Below are positions 1 through 8,132 of a stretch of 35,104 nt of DNA, one piece after another (position 1 is the first letter of the stretch; every line of letters starts with the position of its first letter). Source of the stretch: Nitrosomonadales bacterium. Its GTDB lineage: Bacteria > Pseudomonadota > Gammaproteobacteria > Burkholderiales > Nitrosomonadaceae. The translations under genes were made by a program, and so were the position numbers. Where the stretch lies: assembly GCA_009886095.1 (NCBI GenBank), contig VFJL01000061.1:1-35104 (forward strand). Direction: 5' to 3'. The notes beneath the pieces were generated by a model that worked only from the letters and a program-made list of their open reading frames with translations, was not told the DNA's origin and did no database searches.

Positions 1-34
1 CACCACACCACACCACACCACACCACACCACACC
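1..34. repeat. CACCA tandem repeat at the window edge
   Basis: A 5-bp unit, CACCA, is repeated six times with a partial seventh and is cut by the window start, so its full length is unknown. It runs straight into a REP-like stretch. Confidence 0.85.
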
Positions 35-60
35 CTTCGACAAGTTCAAGGTGAATCGTT
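34..60. repeat. REP-like CCCTTCGACAAG element (candidate)
   Basis: The stretch beginning CCCTTCGACAAG and ending GGTGAATCG resembles a dispersed palindromic repeat that I recall from many proteobacterial genomes, with a few mismatches. The match is from memory. No second copy was seen in the window. Confidence 0.35.
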
Positions 61-226
61 TATGGTGGCTAATTAGTGGCGTCTCTAACTGGAACTTGAA
101 TTTCATATAAACAAATATACTGCGTCTATCTTTCTTATCCCCGCCTTGTTTCGTTTAGAGCTTCGAATTATTAAAGACGCCCTTAATACTATCTGTTCGC
201 TGGATCAATAAATTCTTTTATTCAGA

Positions 227-254
227 CTTGAAATCAGAAAAACTATCCCAACAT
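227..254 (+). promoter_or_regulatory. sigma-32-like heat-shock promoter of grpE
   Basis: CTTGAA (227-232), a 14-nt spacer and CCCAACAT (247-254) partly match the heat-shock consensus CTTGAA-N13/14-CCCCATNT. The -35 box matches fully, the -10 only in part. It lies 37 bp upstream of the ATG at 291 and would start transcription near 262. That placement argues against the upstream TTG at 228 being the start codon. Confidence 0.45.
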
Positions 255-290
255 GCTCTGGACAAAAACATGGAGAGTAAGGAGAGAGCT

Positions 291-869
291 ATGCAAGAAC
301 CACATAATCCGCAGACAAGCCAACCAGAATTAGCCGCAATCACGAATGAAGCCAACGTATCCGAAGCCAGCGAAAACAAAACGGTGGAACCGATGGTGGA
401 AATCATGCCCAGTCTGGAGCAGTTGCTGAAGAAGGCTGAGCTCGATGCTGCTGAGCATCACGACGCTTGGCTGCGTGCCAAGGCTGATGTTGAGAATGTA
501 CGCAAGCGTGCTCAGGCTGATATTGCCAGCGCCCATAAATATTCCATCGAGAATTTCTCTACCGAGCTGCTAGCGGTGATGGATAGCCTGGACGCTGCGC
601 TGACAGTAGAAAACGCAACAGTAGAAAACTTCAAAAATGGAATGGAGTTGACACTCAAGCAACTCACTGCAGTTTTTAACAAATTCAACATCAAGGTGAT
701 TGAGCCGATCGGAGAAAAGTTTGATCCGCATCAGCATCAGGCCATATGCATGATAGATTCCGACTTGGCCCCCAACACTGTGGCGCAAGTGATGCAGAAA
801 GGCTACATGTTAAACGACCGGGTAATCCGTCCGGCGCTGGTCGCGGTTTCGAAAGCCCAAGAGACTTGA
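291..869 (+). CDS. grpE: GrpE, nucleotide exchange factor of DnaK
   Basis: GrpE releases ADP from DnaK in the cytoplasmic DnaK-DnaJ-GrpE folding cycle. The protein is 192 aa, close to the usual length. It has an acidic, low-complexity N-terminus, a long helical middle and the conserved C-terminal beta-domain segment starting FDPHQHQA and containing VMQKGYMLNDRVIRPALV. The frame stays open upstream to a TTG at 228 and an ATG at 270. I chose the ATG at 291 because AAGGAG sits about 7 nt before it and a sigma-32-like promoter lies upstream. It is followed 58 bp later by dnaK. No hrcA gene is seen upstream in the window. Identification is secure; the start is probable. Confidence 0.95.
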   Translation: MQEPHNPQTSQPELAAITNEANVSEASENKTVEPMVEIMPSLEQLLKKAELDAAEHHDAWLRAKADVENVRKRAQADIASAHKYSIENFSTELLAVMDSLDAALTVENATVENFKNGMELTLKQLTAVFNKFNIKVIEPIGEKFDPHQHQAICMIDSDLAPNTVAQVMQKGYMLNDRVIRPALVAVSKAQET

Positions 870-892
870 AATTCCGGCCTGAACCCTCATTT
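865..892 (+). promoter_or_regulatory. sigma-32-like promoter between grpE and dnaK
   Basis: CTTGAA (865-870) overlaps the grpE stop codon. A 14-nt spacer follows, then CCTCATTT (885-892), which matches 7 of 8 positions of CCCCATNT. It lies 36 bp upstream of the dnaK ATG and would give dnaK its own heat-inducible start inside the operon. This is read from sequence only. Confidence 0.55.
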
Positions 893-927
893 CGAATATT
901 AATATAAACTTTCAAAAGGATTAAATC

Positions 928-2865
928 ATGGGAAAAATTATTGGCATTGACCTGGGTACCACCAATTCATGCGTAGCTGTGATGGAAAACGGGAAGCCCA
1001 AGGTAATAGAAAACTCTGAAGGTACGCGTACCACCCCTTCCATCGTTGCTTATACGGAAGATGGTGAAATTCTGGTGGGTGCTTCTGCCAAGCGGCAGGC
1101 AGTTACCAATCCAAAAAACACCTTGTTTGCGGTGAAACGCCTGATCGGTCGACGATTCAACGAGGAAATGGTACAAAAAGACATCAAAATGGTGCCTTAC
1201 AGCATTATCAAGGCAGATAACAATGATGCTTGGGTAGGAGTGCGCGGCAAGAAAATTGCCCCACCAGAAATTTCTGCACAAGTGCTGATAAAAATGAAGA
1301 AAACCGCTGAGGATTATCTGGGTGAAGCGGTTACCGAAGCAGTCATCACTGTCCCTGCCTACTTCAACGATTCGCAGCGTCAGGCGACCAAGGATGCGGG
1401 GCGCATCGCCGGATTGGAAGTCAAACGTATCATTAACGAGCCGACTGCTGCAGCGCTGGCTTTTGGTATGGATAAAAAAGAGGGTGACCGTAAGGTGGCG
1501 GTGTATGACTTGGGTGGCGGTACCTTCGACATTTCTATTATCGAGATTGCGGAAGTGGAGGGCGAACACCAGTTTGAAGTGCTGGCGACCAACGGCGACA
1601 CCTTTCTTGGTGGCGAGGATTTTGATTTACGCGTGATCGAATATCTCACAGATGAATTCAAGAAAGAAAGCGGCATAGACCTGAAAAAAGATATGCTCGC
1701 ACTGCAACGACTGAAAGATGCGGCGGAAAAGGCCAAGATTGAGCTTTCATCCAGTCAGCAGACCGAGGTCAATTTGCCCTACATTACGGCAGATGCCTCC
1801 GGTCCAAAACATCTTGCGGTCAAGATCACCCGCGCCAAACTGGAGAGTTTGGTGGAAGAATTGATCGAACGTACCGTGGGACCTTGCCGCACTGCTATTA
1901 AAGATGCAGGTGTAAACATCGCCGATATTGAGGATGTGATTCTGGTGGGCGGGCAAGCCCGCATGCCTAAGGTGCAGGACAAGGTCAGGGAAATCTTTGG
2001 CAAAGAACCGCGCAAGGATGTGAATCCGGACGAAGCGGTGGCAATGGGTGCGGCCATTCAGGGCGGTGTGTTGCAAGGCGAAGTGAAAGACGTGCTGCTG
2101 CTGGACGTCACCCCGCTATCGCTGGGCATCGAAACCATGGGTGGAGTGATGACTAAGTTAATCCAGAAAAACACCACGATCCCGACCAAGGCGCAGCAGG
2201 TATTTTCCACCGCCGACGAGAATCAGACGGCAGTAACCATCCATGTCCTGCAAGGCGAGCGGGAATTGGCATCGGGCAACAAGAGTCTGGGACAGTTTAA
2301 CCTGAGCGACATTCCCCCTGCACCGCGTGGCATGCCACAAATTGAGGTGGTGTTTGACATCGACGCCAACGGCATACTCCACGTATCGGCCAAGGACAAA
2401 GCCACCGGTAAGGAAAACAAGATCAAGATTCAGGCAAGTTCCGGTCTGTCAGATGAAGAAGTCCAGCGTATGGTGAAAGACGCTGAAGCTCATGCTGAGG
2501 AGGATCACAAAGTGCTTGAGCTGGTCACTGCCCGCAATCAGTGTGACGCGATGATGCATTCGGTGAAAAAATCGCTGAAAGAATACGGCGACAAGCTTGA
2601 GGATAATGAGAAATCCAATATCGAAGCCGCTTTGAAAGATGCGGAGGAAGCGCTTAAGTCCGACAGCAAGGATATTATTGAGGCGAAAACTCAGGCACTG
2701 ACTGAAGCTTCGCATAAGTTGGCGGAGAAGATGTATGCCCAAGGACAGGCTCAGCAGCAGGCCCAGTCTAGTGCAGGATCGGAATCGCATGGAGGCGGAG
2801 GTGAAAAACCAGTGGAAGGTGAAGTGGTCGATGCTGAGTTTGAGGAAGTGAAAGACAAAAAATAA
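928..2865 (+). CDS. dnaK: DnaK, Hsp70 chaperone
   Basis: This is the ATP-dependent Hsp70 chaperone that binds exposed hydrophobic segments of client proteins and works with DnaJ and GrpE. At 645 aa it has the usual length. Visible signatures are IDLGTTNS (residues 7-14), the phosphate-binding DLGGGTFD near residue 195, and [14 protein letters not shown] near 340. The substrate-binding half and helical lid follow. The C-terminus ends in the typical acidic tail [11 protein letters not shown] after a Gly/Gln-rich linker. The start is the ATG at 928, with AAAAGGA 7 nt upstream. It has a sigma-32-like promoter at its 5' end and a terminator-like hairpin 25 bp after its stop. Confidence 0.99.
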   Translation: MGKIIGIDLGTTNSCVAVMENGKPKVIENSEGTRTTPSIVAYTEDGEILVGASAKRQAVTNPKNTLFAVKRLIGRRFNEEMVQKDIKMVPYSIIKADNNDAWVGVRGKKIAPPEISAQVLIKMKKTAEDYLGEAVTEAVITVPAYFNDSQRQATKDAGRIAGLEVKRIINEPTAAALAFGMDKKEGDRKVAVYDLGGGTFDISIIEIAEVEGEHQFEVLATNGDTFLGGEDFDLRVIEYLTDEFKKESGIDLKKDMLALQRLKDAAEKAKIELSSSQQTEVNLPYITADASGPKHLAVKITRAKLESLVEELIERTVGPCRTAIKDAGVNIADIEDVILVGGQARMPKVQDKVREIFGKEPRKDVNPDEAVAMGAAIQGGVLQGEVKDVLLLDVTPLSLGIETMGGVMTKLIQKNTTIPTKAQQVFSTADENQTAVTIHVLQGERELASGNKSLGQFNLSDIPPAPRGMPQIEVVFDIDANGILHVSAKDKATGKENKIKIQASSGLSDEEVQRMVKDAEAHAEEDHKVLELVTARNQCDAMMHSVKKSLKEYGDKLEDNEKSNIEAALKDAEEALKSDSKDIIEAKTQALTEASHKLAEKMYAQGQAQQQAQSSAGSESHGGGGEKPVEGEVVDAEFEEVKDKK

Positions 2866-2890
2866 GCAGATGCTTGAATTGAATTACCAA

Positions 2891-2945
2891 AGCACAAGGG
2901 TGCGGAGAAGCGATCGAACAATTCTCCGCTGTGCTCTGTGTTTTT
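2891..2945 (+). terminator. Rho-independent terminator after dnaK
   Basis: GCGGAGAA (2902-2909) pairs with TTCTCCGC (2922-2929) across a 12-nt loop. Below a 5-nt bulge, AGCACA (2891-2896) pairs with TGTGCT (2930-2935). A run of five T follows at 2941-2945. It should separate dnaK from dnaJ. Confidence 0.75.
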
Positions 2946-3245
2946 GGTATTCACTGGAAGAAATGGAATAACTTGGGGGTGCATCTAGTATTCGAAGTTC
3001 CAAGCAGACAAGGTGGGAACAAGAAATGAGGCGCGGCATAGGAGTGATATGCAAGAAAACATTTTTTGTGAGCAACAAAGTATTGTGAAGAAATCCGGAT
3101 TTTTAGAGGTGGCCCTGGCGTAGGATAATCTTCTGCGATTCGCCTGTTTAATGGAGCGGGAGGGGGCAGAACGGACAAGGCAGTCAATTTCCGTCGAGAA
3201 ATTTATTCAGCGGCATTCATCATGCCTTGGCAACAGGAAAATCAT
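2946..3245 (+). other. dnaK-dnaJ intergenic region
   Basis: This 300-bp gap after the dnaK terminator holds no credible gene. It carries one copy of a 46-bp dispersed element (3062-3107) followed by TAGGATAAT (3121-3129), a possible -10 box for dnaJ. The dnaK terminator and this gap suggest that dnaJ has its own promoter, but no good -35 box was found. Confidence 0.5.
3062..3107 (+). repeat. 46-bp dispersed element, copy A (upstream of dnaJ)
   Basis: It is 42/46 identical to the reverse complement of 16295-16340. It contains the perfect 12-bp palindrome AAATCCGGATTT (3091-3102 region) and the block AACAAAGTATTGTGA. Relative to the downstream gene it has the same orientation here (dnaJ on +) as at the other site (tRNA-Ala on -). 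Confidence 0.8.
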
Positions 3246-4355
3246 ATGAGCAAACGCGATTATTATGAAGTGCTGGGTATTAACCGCGATGCCAGCGAAG
3301 ACGAGATCAAAAAAGCTTATCGCAAGCTGGCTATGAAGTATCATCCGGACCGTAATCCGGATAACCCCAAGTCGGAGGAGAGTTTCAAGGAGGCCAAAGA
3401 GGCCTACGAAATTTTATCCGACGCCAGTAAGCGCACGACTTACGATCAATATGGTCATGCCGGAGTGGACTCCGGAGCAGCGGGTACTGGCGGTGCTCAC
3501 GGATTCACCGATTCATTCGGTGACATTTTCGGCGATATTTTTGGGGGACGTGCAGGACCCTCCAACGTTTATCGTGGCGCGGATTTGCGCTACAATCTGG
3601 AAGTCTCGCTGGAACAGGCTGCGCGTGGCACTGAAACAAAAATTCGCATTCCCACGATGGAAGCCTGCGAAACCTGCCATGGTAGTGGCGCCAAACCTGG
3701 CACTACACCCGTTACCTGTCCTACCTGCAACGGTCATGGCCAAGTGAGGATGCAGCAGGGATTTTTCTCAATCCAGCAAACCTGCCCAAAATGCCATGGT
3801 AATGGTAAATACGTTGCCAATCCCTGTGGTACGTGCCACGGCTCGGGGCGTGTCAAACAACACAAAACGCTATCGGTAAAAATTCCTGCCGGAGTGGACG
3901 AGGGTGACCGTATTCGCTTGTCTGGTGAAGGCGAGGCTGGGGTCAACGGCGGCCCACCAGGAGATTTGTACGTGGTTGTACATCTGTTACCGCACTCCGT
4001 ATTTCAGCGTGACCACAACGATTTGCATTGTGAAATGCCAATTAGCTTCACCACTGCTGCGCTGGGTGGAGAAATCGAGATCCCCACACTTGATGGCCAC
4101 GCTAAGATCAAGATACCAGCTGAAACACAGACCGGAAAAATTTTCCGTCTGCGCGGCAAAGGCATCAAAGGTGTGCGTAGTCATGCTCACGGTGATCTGC
4201 TGTGCCACATGATAGTGGAAACACCGGTCAAGCTCACTACTCGACAGAAAGAACTGCTACAGGAGATGGAAGCCCTCAACCAGGAAGACAGCTCCCGTCA
4301 CAGTCCTCGTGCCAAATCCTGGATGGATAAGGCACGCGAATTCTTTACCGAATGA
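3246..4355 (+). CDS. dnaJ: DnaJ, Hsp40 co-chaperone
   Basis: DnaJ delivers unfolded proteins to DnaK and stimulates its ATPase. The 369-aa protein has an N-terminal J domain with HPD at residues 33-35, then a Gly/Phe-rich linker. Four zinc-binding CxxCxGxG repeats begin at Cys141, Cys158, Cys180 and Cys194, and two C-terminal substrate-binding domains follow. It is a full type I DnaJ. The frame is open from an ATG at 3222, but the canonical start [11 protein letters not shown] is at 3246, with AGGA about 7 nt upstream. It is separated from dnaK by a terminator and about 380 bp, so it is probably not simply co-transcribed. Confidence 0.98.
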   Translation: MSKRDYYEVLGINRDASEDEIKKAYRKLAMKYHPDRNPDNPKSEESFKEAKEAYEILSDASKRTTYDQYGHAGVDSGAAGTGGAHGFTDSFGDIFGDIFGGRAGPSNVYRGADLRYNLEVSLEQAARGTETKIRIPTMEACETCHGSGAKPGTTPVTCPTCNGHGQVRMQQGFFSIQQTCPKCHGNGKYVANPCGTCHGSGRVKQHKTLSVKIPAGVDEGDRIRLSGEGEAGVNGGPPGDLYVVVHLLPHSVFQRDHNDLHCEMPISFTTAALGGEIEIPTLDGHAKIKIPAETQTGKIFRLRGKGIKGVRSHAHGDLLCHMIVETPVKLTTRQKELLQEMEALNQEDSSRHSPRAKSWMDKAREFFTE

Positions 4356-4481
4356 GAGAAACGTGCAGCGAGGACGCGCAACAAAAATCATCGCGTATGA
4401 GGGCGCCTCTGCGCCGCAATTGATTGGTCCACCGTATTTAGACGTAAATGTGCTGGCTCATGCGCGTTTAGCTTGGTGCGG
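4356..4481. other. Region downstream of dnaJ
   Basis: A small hairpin, GGCGC-CTCT-GCGCC (about 4403-4416), without a T-run follows dnaJ and could be a weak terminator. Nothing else is recognised before the transposase relic. Confidence 0.3.
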
Positions 4482-4721
4482 TTAGACAACTTTAGTCTGT
4501 TTGGAACTTAACCAACTGGCGGCACGAACGATTTTTTACAGGATGTTGTTGGCCTTGGCGATTCAGATAAAAGGCTTGAAATTTTCGTTGTGATGCAAGA
4601 CACACTCATAAATGGCGGCGATGAATTCCGAGACACTGGTAAAGATGCTGTGACATAGACATTCAGTGGCGATGTTGCAGAAGAAGCGCTCGACCATACT
4701 CAACCAGGATGCTGAAGTGTC
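4482..4721 (-). pseudogene. C-terminal relic of an IS630-type transposase
   Basis: Read on the minus strand from 4721, the sequence gives about 80 codons resembling the end of IS630-family DDE transposases: SWLSMVERFF, then a stretch ending IAAIYECVLHHNENFKPF, then IAKANNIL, then KIVRAASWLS. Two in-frame stops interrupt it: TGA where the family usually has Trp after KPF, and TAA after AKANNIL where Glu is usual. The N-terminal and catalytic parts are missing. It is dead and truncated, lying between dnaJ and the Nudix gene. The family assignment is from memory of the motif pattern. Confidence 0.7.
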
Positions 4722-4739
4722 ACTAATGGAATGGAATTA
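4716..4739 (+). repeat. AAGTGTCACTAATG repeat, copy 1
   Basis: The motif AAGTGTCACTAATGGAA lies between the IS630 relic and the Nudix gene stop codon. Related copies are at 20347-20370 (same strand, similarity continuing through ATGGAATT) and about 6543-6559 (opposite strand). It may be a relic of a mobile-element end. Confidence 0.5.
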
Positions 4740-5294
4740 CCATTCGCCATTCAGCAGTTTCTCCGTCCAGAACAGGCCGGAAACGGTTTTGTTATCGGTG
4801 ATTTTCCCCACCTTGACCCATTCCAGCGCTTCGGTCAGCGTCAGTGTGAATACCTCCAGATGTTCGCCATCATCAAGACTCGCACTCTGGAACACGAGCC
4901 CCTTTGCCAAGTAATACACCAGTTTTTCATCGGAATAACCGATGCAGGGGTATAGGGTGGCGAGATAACGCCAGCTTGCTGCGGTATAGCCGGTTTCTTC
5001 CAGTAGTTCACGTTGCGCGCACGCCAGCGGATCTTCGCCAGGATCAATTTTCCCAGCTGGCAATTCGTAAAAATCCCGGTGCAGTGGGTAGCGGTGCTGA
5101 CGTTCCAATACCAATTCACCGTTGTCCAGCAGCGGAATGATGACGACCGCGCCAGGGTGAGTAATATATTCGCGTATTGCCAGTTTGCCATCAGGCAGGC
5201 TAACCTGATCTGCATGCACTTGCAGCAAATGTCCGTCAAATACGCGCACGTTACTGACTTGTGTTTCAGTAAGATTAAGCGGTGATTTGGGCAT
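4737..5294 (-). CDS. nudF: Nudix hydrolase, ADP-ribose pyrophosphatase type
   Basis: It probably hydrolyses ADP-ribose or related nucleoside diphosphate sugars to AMP and a sugar phosphate. A complete Nudix box, GX5EX7REUXEEXGU, runs from Gly81 to Tyr103 of the 185-aa form (GKIDPGE...RELLEETGY). The upstream YELPAGKI and the N-terminal strand layout are typical of NudF/ADPRase proteins. The start is uncertain. I took the ATG at 5294; a TTG at 5315 would add seven residues, and neither has a clear Shine-Dalgarno site. It is a single gene on -, with an IS relic downstream. Family assignment is secure; substrate is inferred. Confidence 0.85.
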   Translation of the reverse strand: MPKSPLNLTETQVSNVRVFDGHLLQVHADQVSLPDGKLAIREYITHPGAVVIIPLLDNGELVLERQHRYPLHRDFYELPAGKIDPGEDPLACAQRELLEETGYTAASWRYLATLYPCIGYSDEKLVYYLAKGLVFQSASLDDGEHLEVFTLTLTEALEWVKVGKITDNKTVSGLFWTEKLLNGEW

Positions 5295-5467
5295 GAAGAT
5301 AAAGTCAGTGGGCAAGGAGTAGTCGGAGTCTAATCAGAAATCCTAATTCTACGCTTTGTCGCAAACTGTACAAAGGAAACCGGAGCTGAATAACAGCACT
5401 AGTTTATAGTTCCAATCCTGCCTTGCCAATTAATGGCGTGCGATTGGACAAATACTACAGGTAGTGG

Positions 5468-5612
5468 TGAAATGTGGCCATTTCAATCCTCGCCAACTAC
5501 TGGTTGTACGAGGATCAGATCATCATTTCAATTCTCGCTCGACCAATTGGCCGAGCGCTATTTGCTTTACATGCGCCATGTCTATACGTAGCGTGCCATT
5601 TTTCAGCTACGT
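5468..5612. repeat. Cluster of four hairpins
   Basis: Four inverted repeats follow one another. They are TGAAATG-TGGC-CATTTCA (5468-5485); ATCCTCG-c-CAAC with GTTG-ta-CGAGGAT (5486-5515); CGCTCG-a-CCAATTGG-c-CGAGCG (5536-5557); and ACGTAGC with GCTACGT (5586-5612). A 15-bp direct repeat, CATTTCAAT(C/T)CTCGC, starts at 5479 and 5524. Function is unknown. Confidence 0.6.
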
Positions 5613-5941
5613 GCAGGCATTTGCACTCGGTATCGTCTAAGTTATGGCTAATAGTGGTCAATATACTCCCGAAGTGGATTACTTCTAAGACAGCAACAAT
5701 CCTTACATTGCATTACGTTATTGGCTCCAGAAACTCTCTGTTTCAGAAAGAAAATTTATCTTGATACTCTACAGTAATCCACATCTGTAACGTAAATTGC
5801 ATAATTGCGGCAGACAATCCCGCGCCCATCCTGTGTCTATATATAACTATTTGTTTAATAAAGGATAATTACAAAGATCATGAATTAAGCGTATTAGGAA
5901 ATTCTGTTATGAAAGGAGGACTTAGCGAACCAATTCGTGGA

Positions 5942-5962
5942 TTGTCCACAAACTTATCCACA
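5942..5962 (+). promoter_or_regulatory. Tandem DnaA-box-like motifs
   Basis: TTGTCCACA (5942-5950) and the consensus-perfect TTATCCACA (5954-5962) lie in the same orientation, 12 bp apart, between AT-rich stretches. A weaker TAATCCACA is at 5775-5783. They match the DnaA-binding consensus TTATNCACA. Confidence 0.5.
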
Positions 5963-6286
5963 GAATTTGTGGGCTAAAGGAAATCTTTATTTCCTACTGA
6001 ATATCTGATAAGAAAAACGGAATATTTTTGTTAAATAAGTCCTGTATCTATTGATACCCGATTCCGGCAGATCATTTTATGCAGAGATTGGTCATCTCTT
6101 CGCCTCGAACAGTTTTTTCACCTCGGGCCATTGATTGAGCGAGCGATGAGTAGCGTGGAAATTGATCAAGTTCAATCATTTCTATTTTTGTGCAAAATTA
6201 TGCAGAGAATTGATCAGACGTCACAACCGATCCGCACGCTGCGGCCCCAGGCGATGCGCGGGGCTACACGACACTGCAGGCGGATC

Positions 6287-6514
6287 TCACCCCTTCGTGT
6301 AAATGACTTTCTTGGCGCCACCATCGCAACTTCCGACCACTTGTCTCTCCCCAACCTGGTCGGTAGCCACGATTTCGAGGGCATACTTCTTGACATCCTT
6401 TGCTTCAATCTTCGCAGTGATTTCACTTTTCAGCTCCTCGCAGGATTTGGCAGCAAAAGCTTGAGTGCTGGCAAGGGTTATGGCGATGACGGTAAGATAT
6501 GCGATGCGTTTCAT
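6287..6514 (-). CDS. DUF1161 family small secreted protein
   Basis: This 75-aa protein begins with a clear Sec signal peptide (MKRIAYLTVIAITLASTQAFA, cleavage predicted before AKSC). The mature part starts KSCEELKSEI, contains YALEIVATDQV and ends GSCDGGAKKVIYTKG, the pattern of DUF1161 periplasmic proteins. Two cysteines in the mature part could form a disulfide. The frame is open from a GTG at 6559, but the ATG at 6514 is preferred because AAGGAG lies 6 nt upstream and the signal peptide starts there. It is an isolated gene. The biochemical role of the family is not known to me. Confidence 0.8.
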   Translation of the reverse strand: MKRIAYLTVIAITLASTQAFAAKSCEELKSEITAKIEAKDVKKYALEIVATDQVGERQVVGSCDGGAKKVIYTKG

Positions 6515-7034
6515 TGATGGCTCCTTGGTGGACGTATGGTATTGTTTCATTAGTGACACTTGGTTGATATTCTCACTTGTACCTTGCCGTACTGGGCGTT
6601 TTGAAGGAAGCCTTTTTTTGGGGGGGCGTACTGTTTACAGCGTTCGTTCGCTATTGGGAGATAGTTTTGCCCTGATCCCGCGCCGTGGATAGAACCAGAA
6701 GTAATTTACTGGCTGGTTTTTCTACAGCCAAGCGAAATTATAGGCCGGATTTAAATTGGGTAGAATAACCAGATAACTATAAGGCCAATAACAACTAATT
6801 GTATTCTATTCATTTTGACTTTCGCAGGTTTAATCTCAGCAAGCTGAATAATTCAAGGCACAGATTATCACGGCGATGGTTAAAGTGGAATTCAGTTTTT
6901 TCAAATGCAGATGGAAGGTGGCAACTGACGTCGACCAAGCTGCAATTGATGGCAAGTTGTCGCACACGGCATCGTTCTACTTGAATTTTTGCGCAAAAAA
7001 TGCTTCAAGAAGATACTGAACTTGGAAAAACACC
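6515..7034. other. Intergenic region before the moxR operon
   Basis: It holds the leader of the DUF1161 gene with a copy of the AAGTGTCACTAATG motif (about 6543-6559), a T7G7 homopolymer run (6612-6625) and a 14-bp perfect palindrome, TTTTTGCGCAAAAA (6986-6999), upstream of moxR. A 47-codon frame from 6876 to 7019 is open on + but has no supporting evidence. Confidence 0.5.
6543..6559 (-). repeat. AAGTGTCACTAATG repeat, copy 2
   Basis: On the minus strand it reads AAGTGTCACTAATGAAA, identical over 14 bp to copy 1 at 4716. It lies in the leader of the DUF1161 gene, upstream of its Shine-Dalgarno site. Confidence 0.5.
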
Positions 7035-7952
7035 ATGAACCTATCCTTGAACAACGTCATCCACCAAGCCGAACAGATCATTCTCGGTAAGCCGCAGCAG
7101 ATTCGTCTGGCGCTTACCTGTCTGCTGGCGCGCGGCCATTTACTGATTGAAGATTTACCGGGGGTCGGCAAGACCACGCTGGCGCAGGTTCTGGCGCGCA
7201 CCCTGGGCCTGAAGTTTCAGCGCATCCAGTTCACTAGCGACCTGCTGCCAGCCGACATTCTAGGTGTATCAGTATTTCAACGCGATAGTGCTGAATTTAA
7301 ATTTCACCCCGGCCCAATTTTCGCGCAAATGATTCTGGCTGATGAAATAAATCGGGCCACACCCAAGGCGCAGAGCGCGTTGCTGGAAGCCATGGAAGAA
7401 CAACAAGTCACCATTGAAGGTGTTACACGAGCCCTGCCTGCACCATTTTTTGTTATTGCCACACAAAATCCGGCGCATCAGGTCGGCACCTTTCTGCTGC
7501 CGGAATCGCAACTGGATCGCTTCCTGATGCGCATCCAGATGGGTTATCCTGATGCACTGGCAGAGCGCGGTTTGCTATCCGGAGTGGACCGGCGCGAAAT
7601 CATTACCCGGCTCAGCCCGCAACTGGAAAGCGCAGAACTACTGGTATTGCAACAACTCGTCAGGAAAGTGTTCGTCTCACCCGCGTTACTTGATTACATT
7701 CAAGCCATTCTGCGCCATACGCGCGAGTCAGCGCGTTATACGCATGGACTGTCACCGCGCGCGGGGCTTGCTTTGCTCTCCGCTGCACGCGCTTGGGCAT
7801 TGCTCGACAACCGCAATGCAGTGATTCCAGAAGATGTGCAGGCCGTATTACCCGGCGTGACCAGCCACCGCTTGCAAGTGGTTGGCGAATACCAGAAACA
7901 AAGTAGCAACACGCTGACACGTGAATTGATCGAGGCGGTAGCAATTCCGTGA
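7035..7952 (+). CDS. MoxR-family AAA+ ATPase
   Basis: MoxR ATPases act as chaperone-like factors, often with vWA or DUF58 partners. This 305-aa protein has Walker A LPGVGKTT (residues 41-48), Walker B MILADEIN (99-106), EAMEEQQVT (118-126) and the sensor-1 segment FVIATQNP (139-146), all intact. A lid domain follows. The start is the ATG at 7035, with a weak GGA upstream. It heads a module with a DUF58 protein and a DUF3488/transglutaminase protein, a gene order seen in many proteobacteria. The cellular target is unknown; involvement in the cell envelope is inferred from the partners. Confidence 0.93.
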   Translation: MNLSLNNVIHQAEQIILGKPQQIRLALTCLLARGHLLIEDLPGVGKTTLAQVLARTLGLKFQRIQFTSDLLPADILGVSVFQRDSAEFKFHPGPIFAQMILADEINRATPKAQSALLEAMEEQQVTIEGVTRALPAPFFVIATQNPAHQVGTFLLPESQLDRFLMRIQMGYPDALAERGLLSGVDRREIITRLSPQLESAELLVLQQLVRKVFVSPALLDYIQAILRHTRESARYTHGLSPRAGLALLSAARAWALLDNRNAVIPEDVQAVLPGVTSHRLQVVGEYQKQSSNTLTRELIEAVAIP

Positions 7953-8019
7953 CACTAAGCTAAAATGCACACATACCTTTTCGAAAGTATATGGGTGGCT
8001 CGACATAACCAATGACTTG

Positions 8020-8038
8020 CCCAGCGTCTTTTGCTGGG
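8020..8038 (+). terminator. Weak hairpin between moxR and the DUF58 gene
   Basis: CCCAGC (8020-8025) pairs with GCTGGG (8033-8038) over a 7-nt loop. It is followed by a T-rich but not continuous stretch. It may only attenuate, because the DUF58 gene continues on the same strand. Confidence 0.3.
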
Positions 8039-8132
8039 TTAGATTGTTAGTATCTCTACCTGGGGATTGAAATAAGTACACTGGCAGCCTTCTGGCTGGC
8101 CGTGGCGGCACGTCGACATCACTCTAGGCGCT

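Larger units (their letters stand above)
5295..6286. other. Gene-free region with hairpins and DnaA-box-like motifs
   Basis: About 990 bp without a credible gene; the frames here lack start signals and family resemblance. It holds a cluster of inverted repeats (5468-5612), an AT-rich stretch and two tandem DnaA-box-like sequences (5942-5962). No RNA gene was recognised. Confidence 0.6.

Noticed and set aside
967-1569. 200-aa frame on the minus strand inside dnaK
   Set aside because: Shadow of dnaK with no family features.
5479-5612. Possible CRISPR array (two CATTTCAAT(C/T)CTCGC repeats)
   Set aside because: Only two partial 15-bp repeats 45 bp apart, no third unit and no cas genes nearby.
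5942-5962. Chromosomal origin oriC
   Set aside because: Two strong boxes are too few, and no dnaA, dnaN or gyrB is near. Kept only as a DnaA-box-like site.
6131-6517. 128-aa frame on + opposite the DUF1161 gene
   Set aside because: The opposite strand has a signal peptide, a Shine-Dalgarno site and a known family.
6876-7019. 47-codon frame on + before moxR
   Set aside because: No Shine-Dalgarno site and no similarity that I recognise; too short to support.
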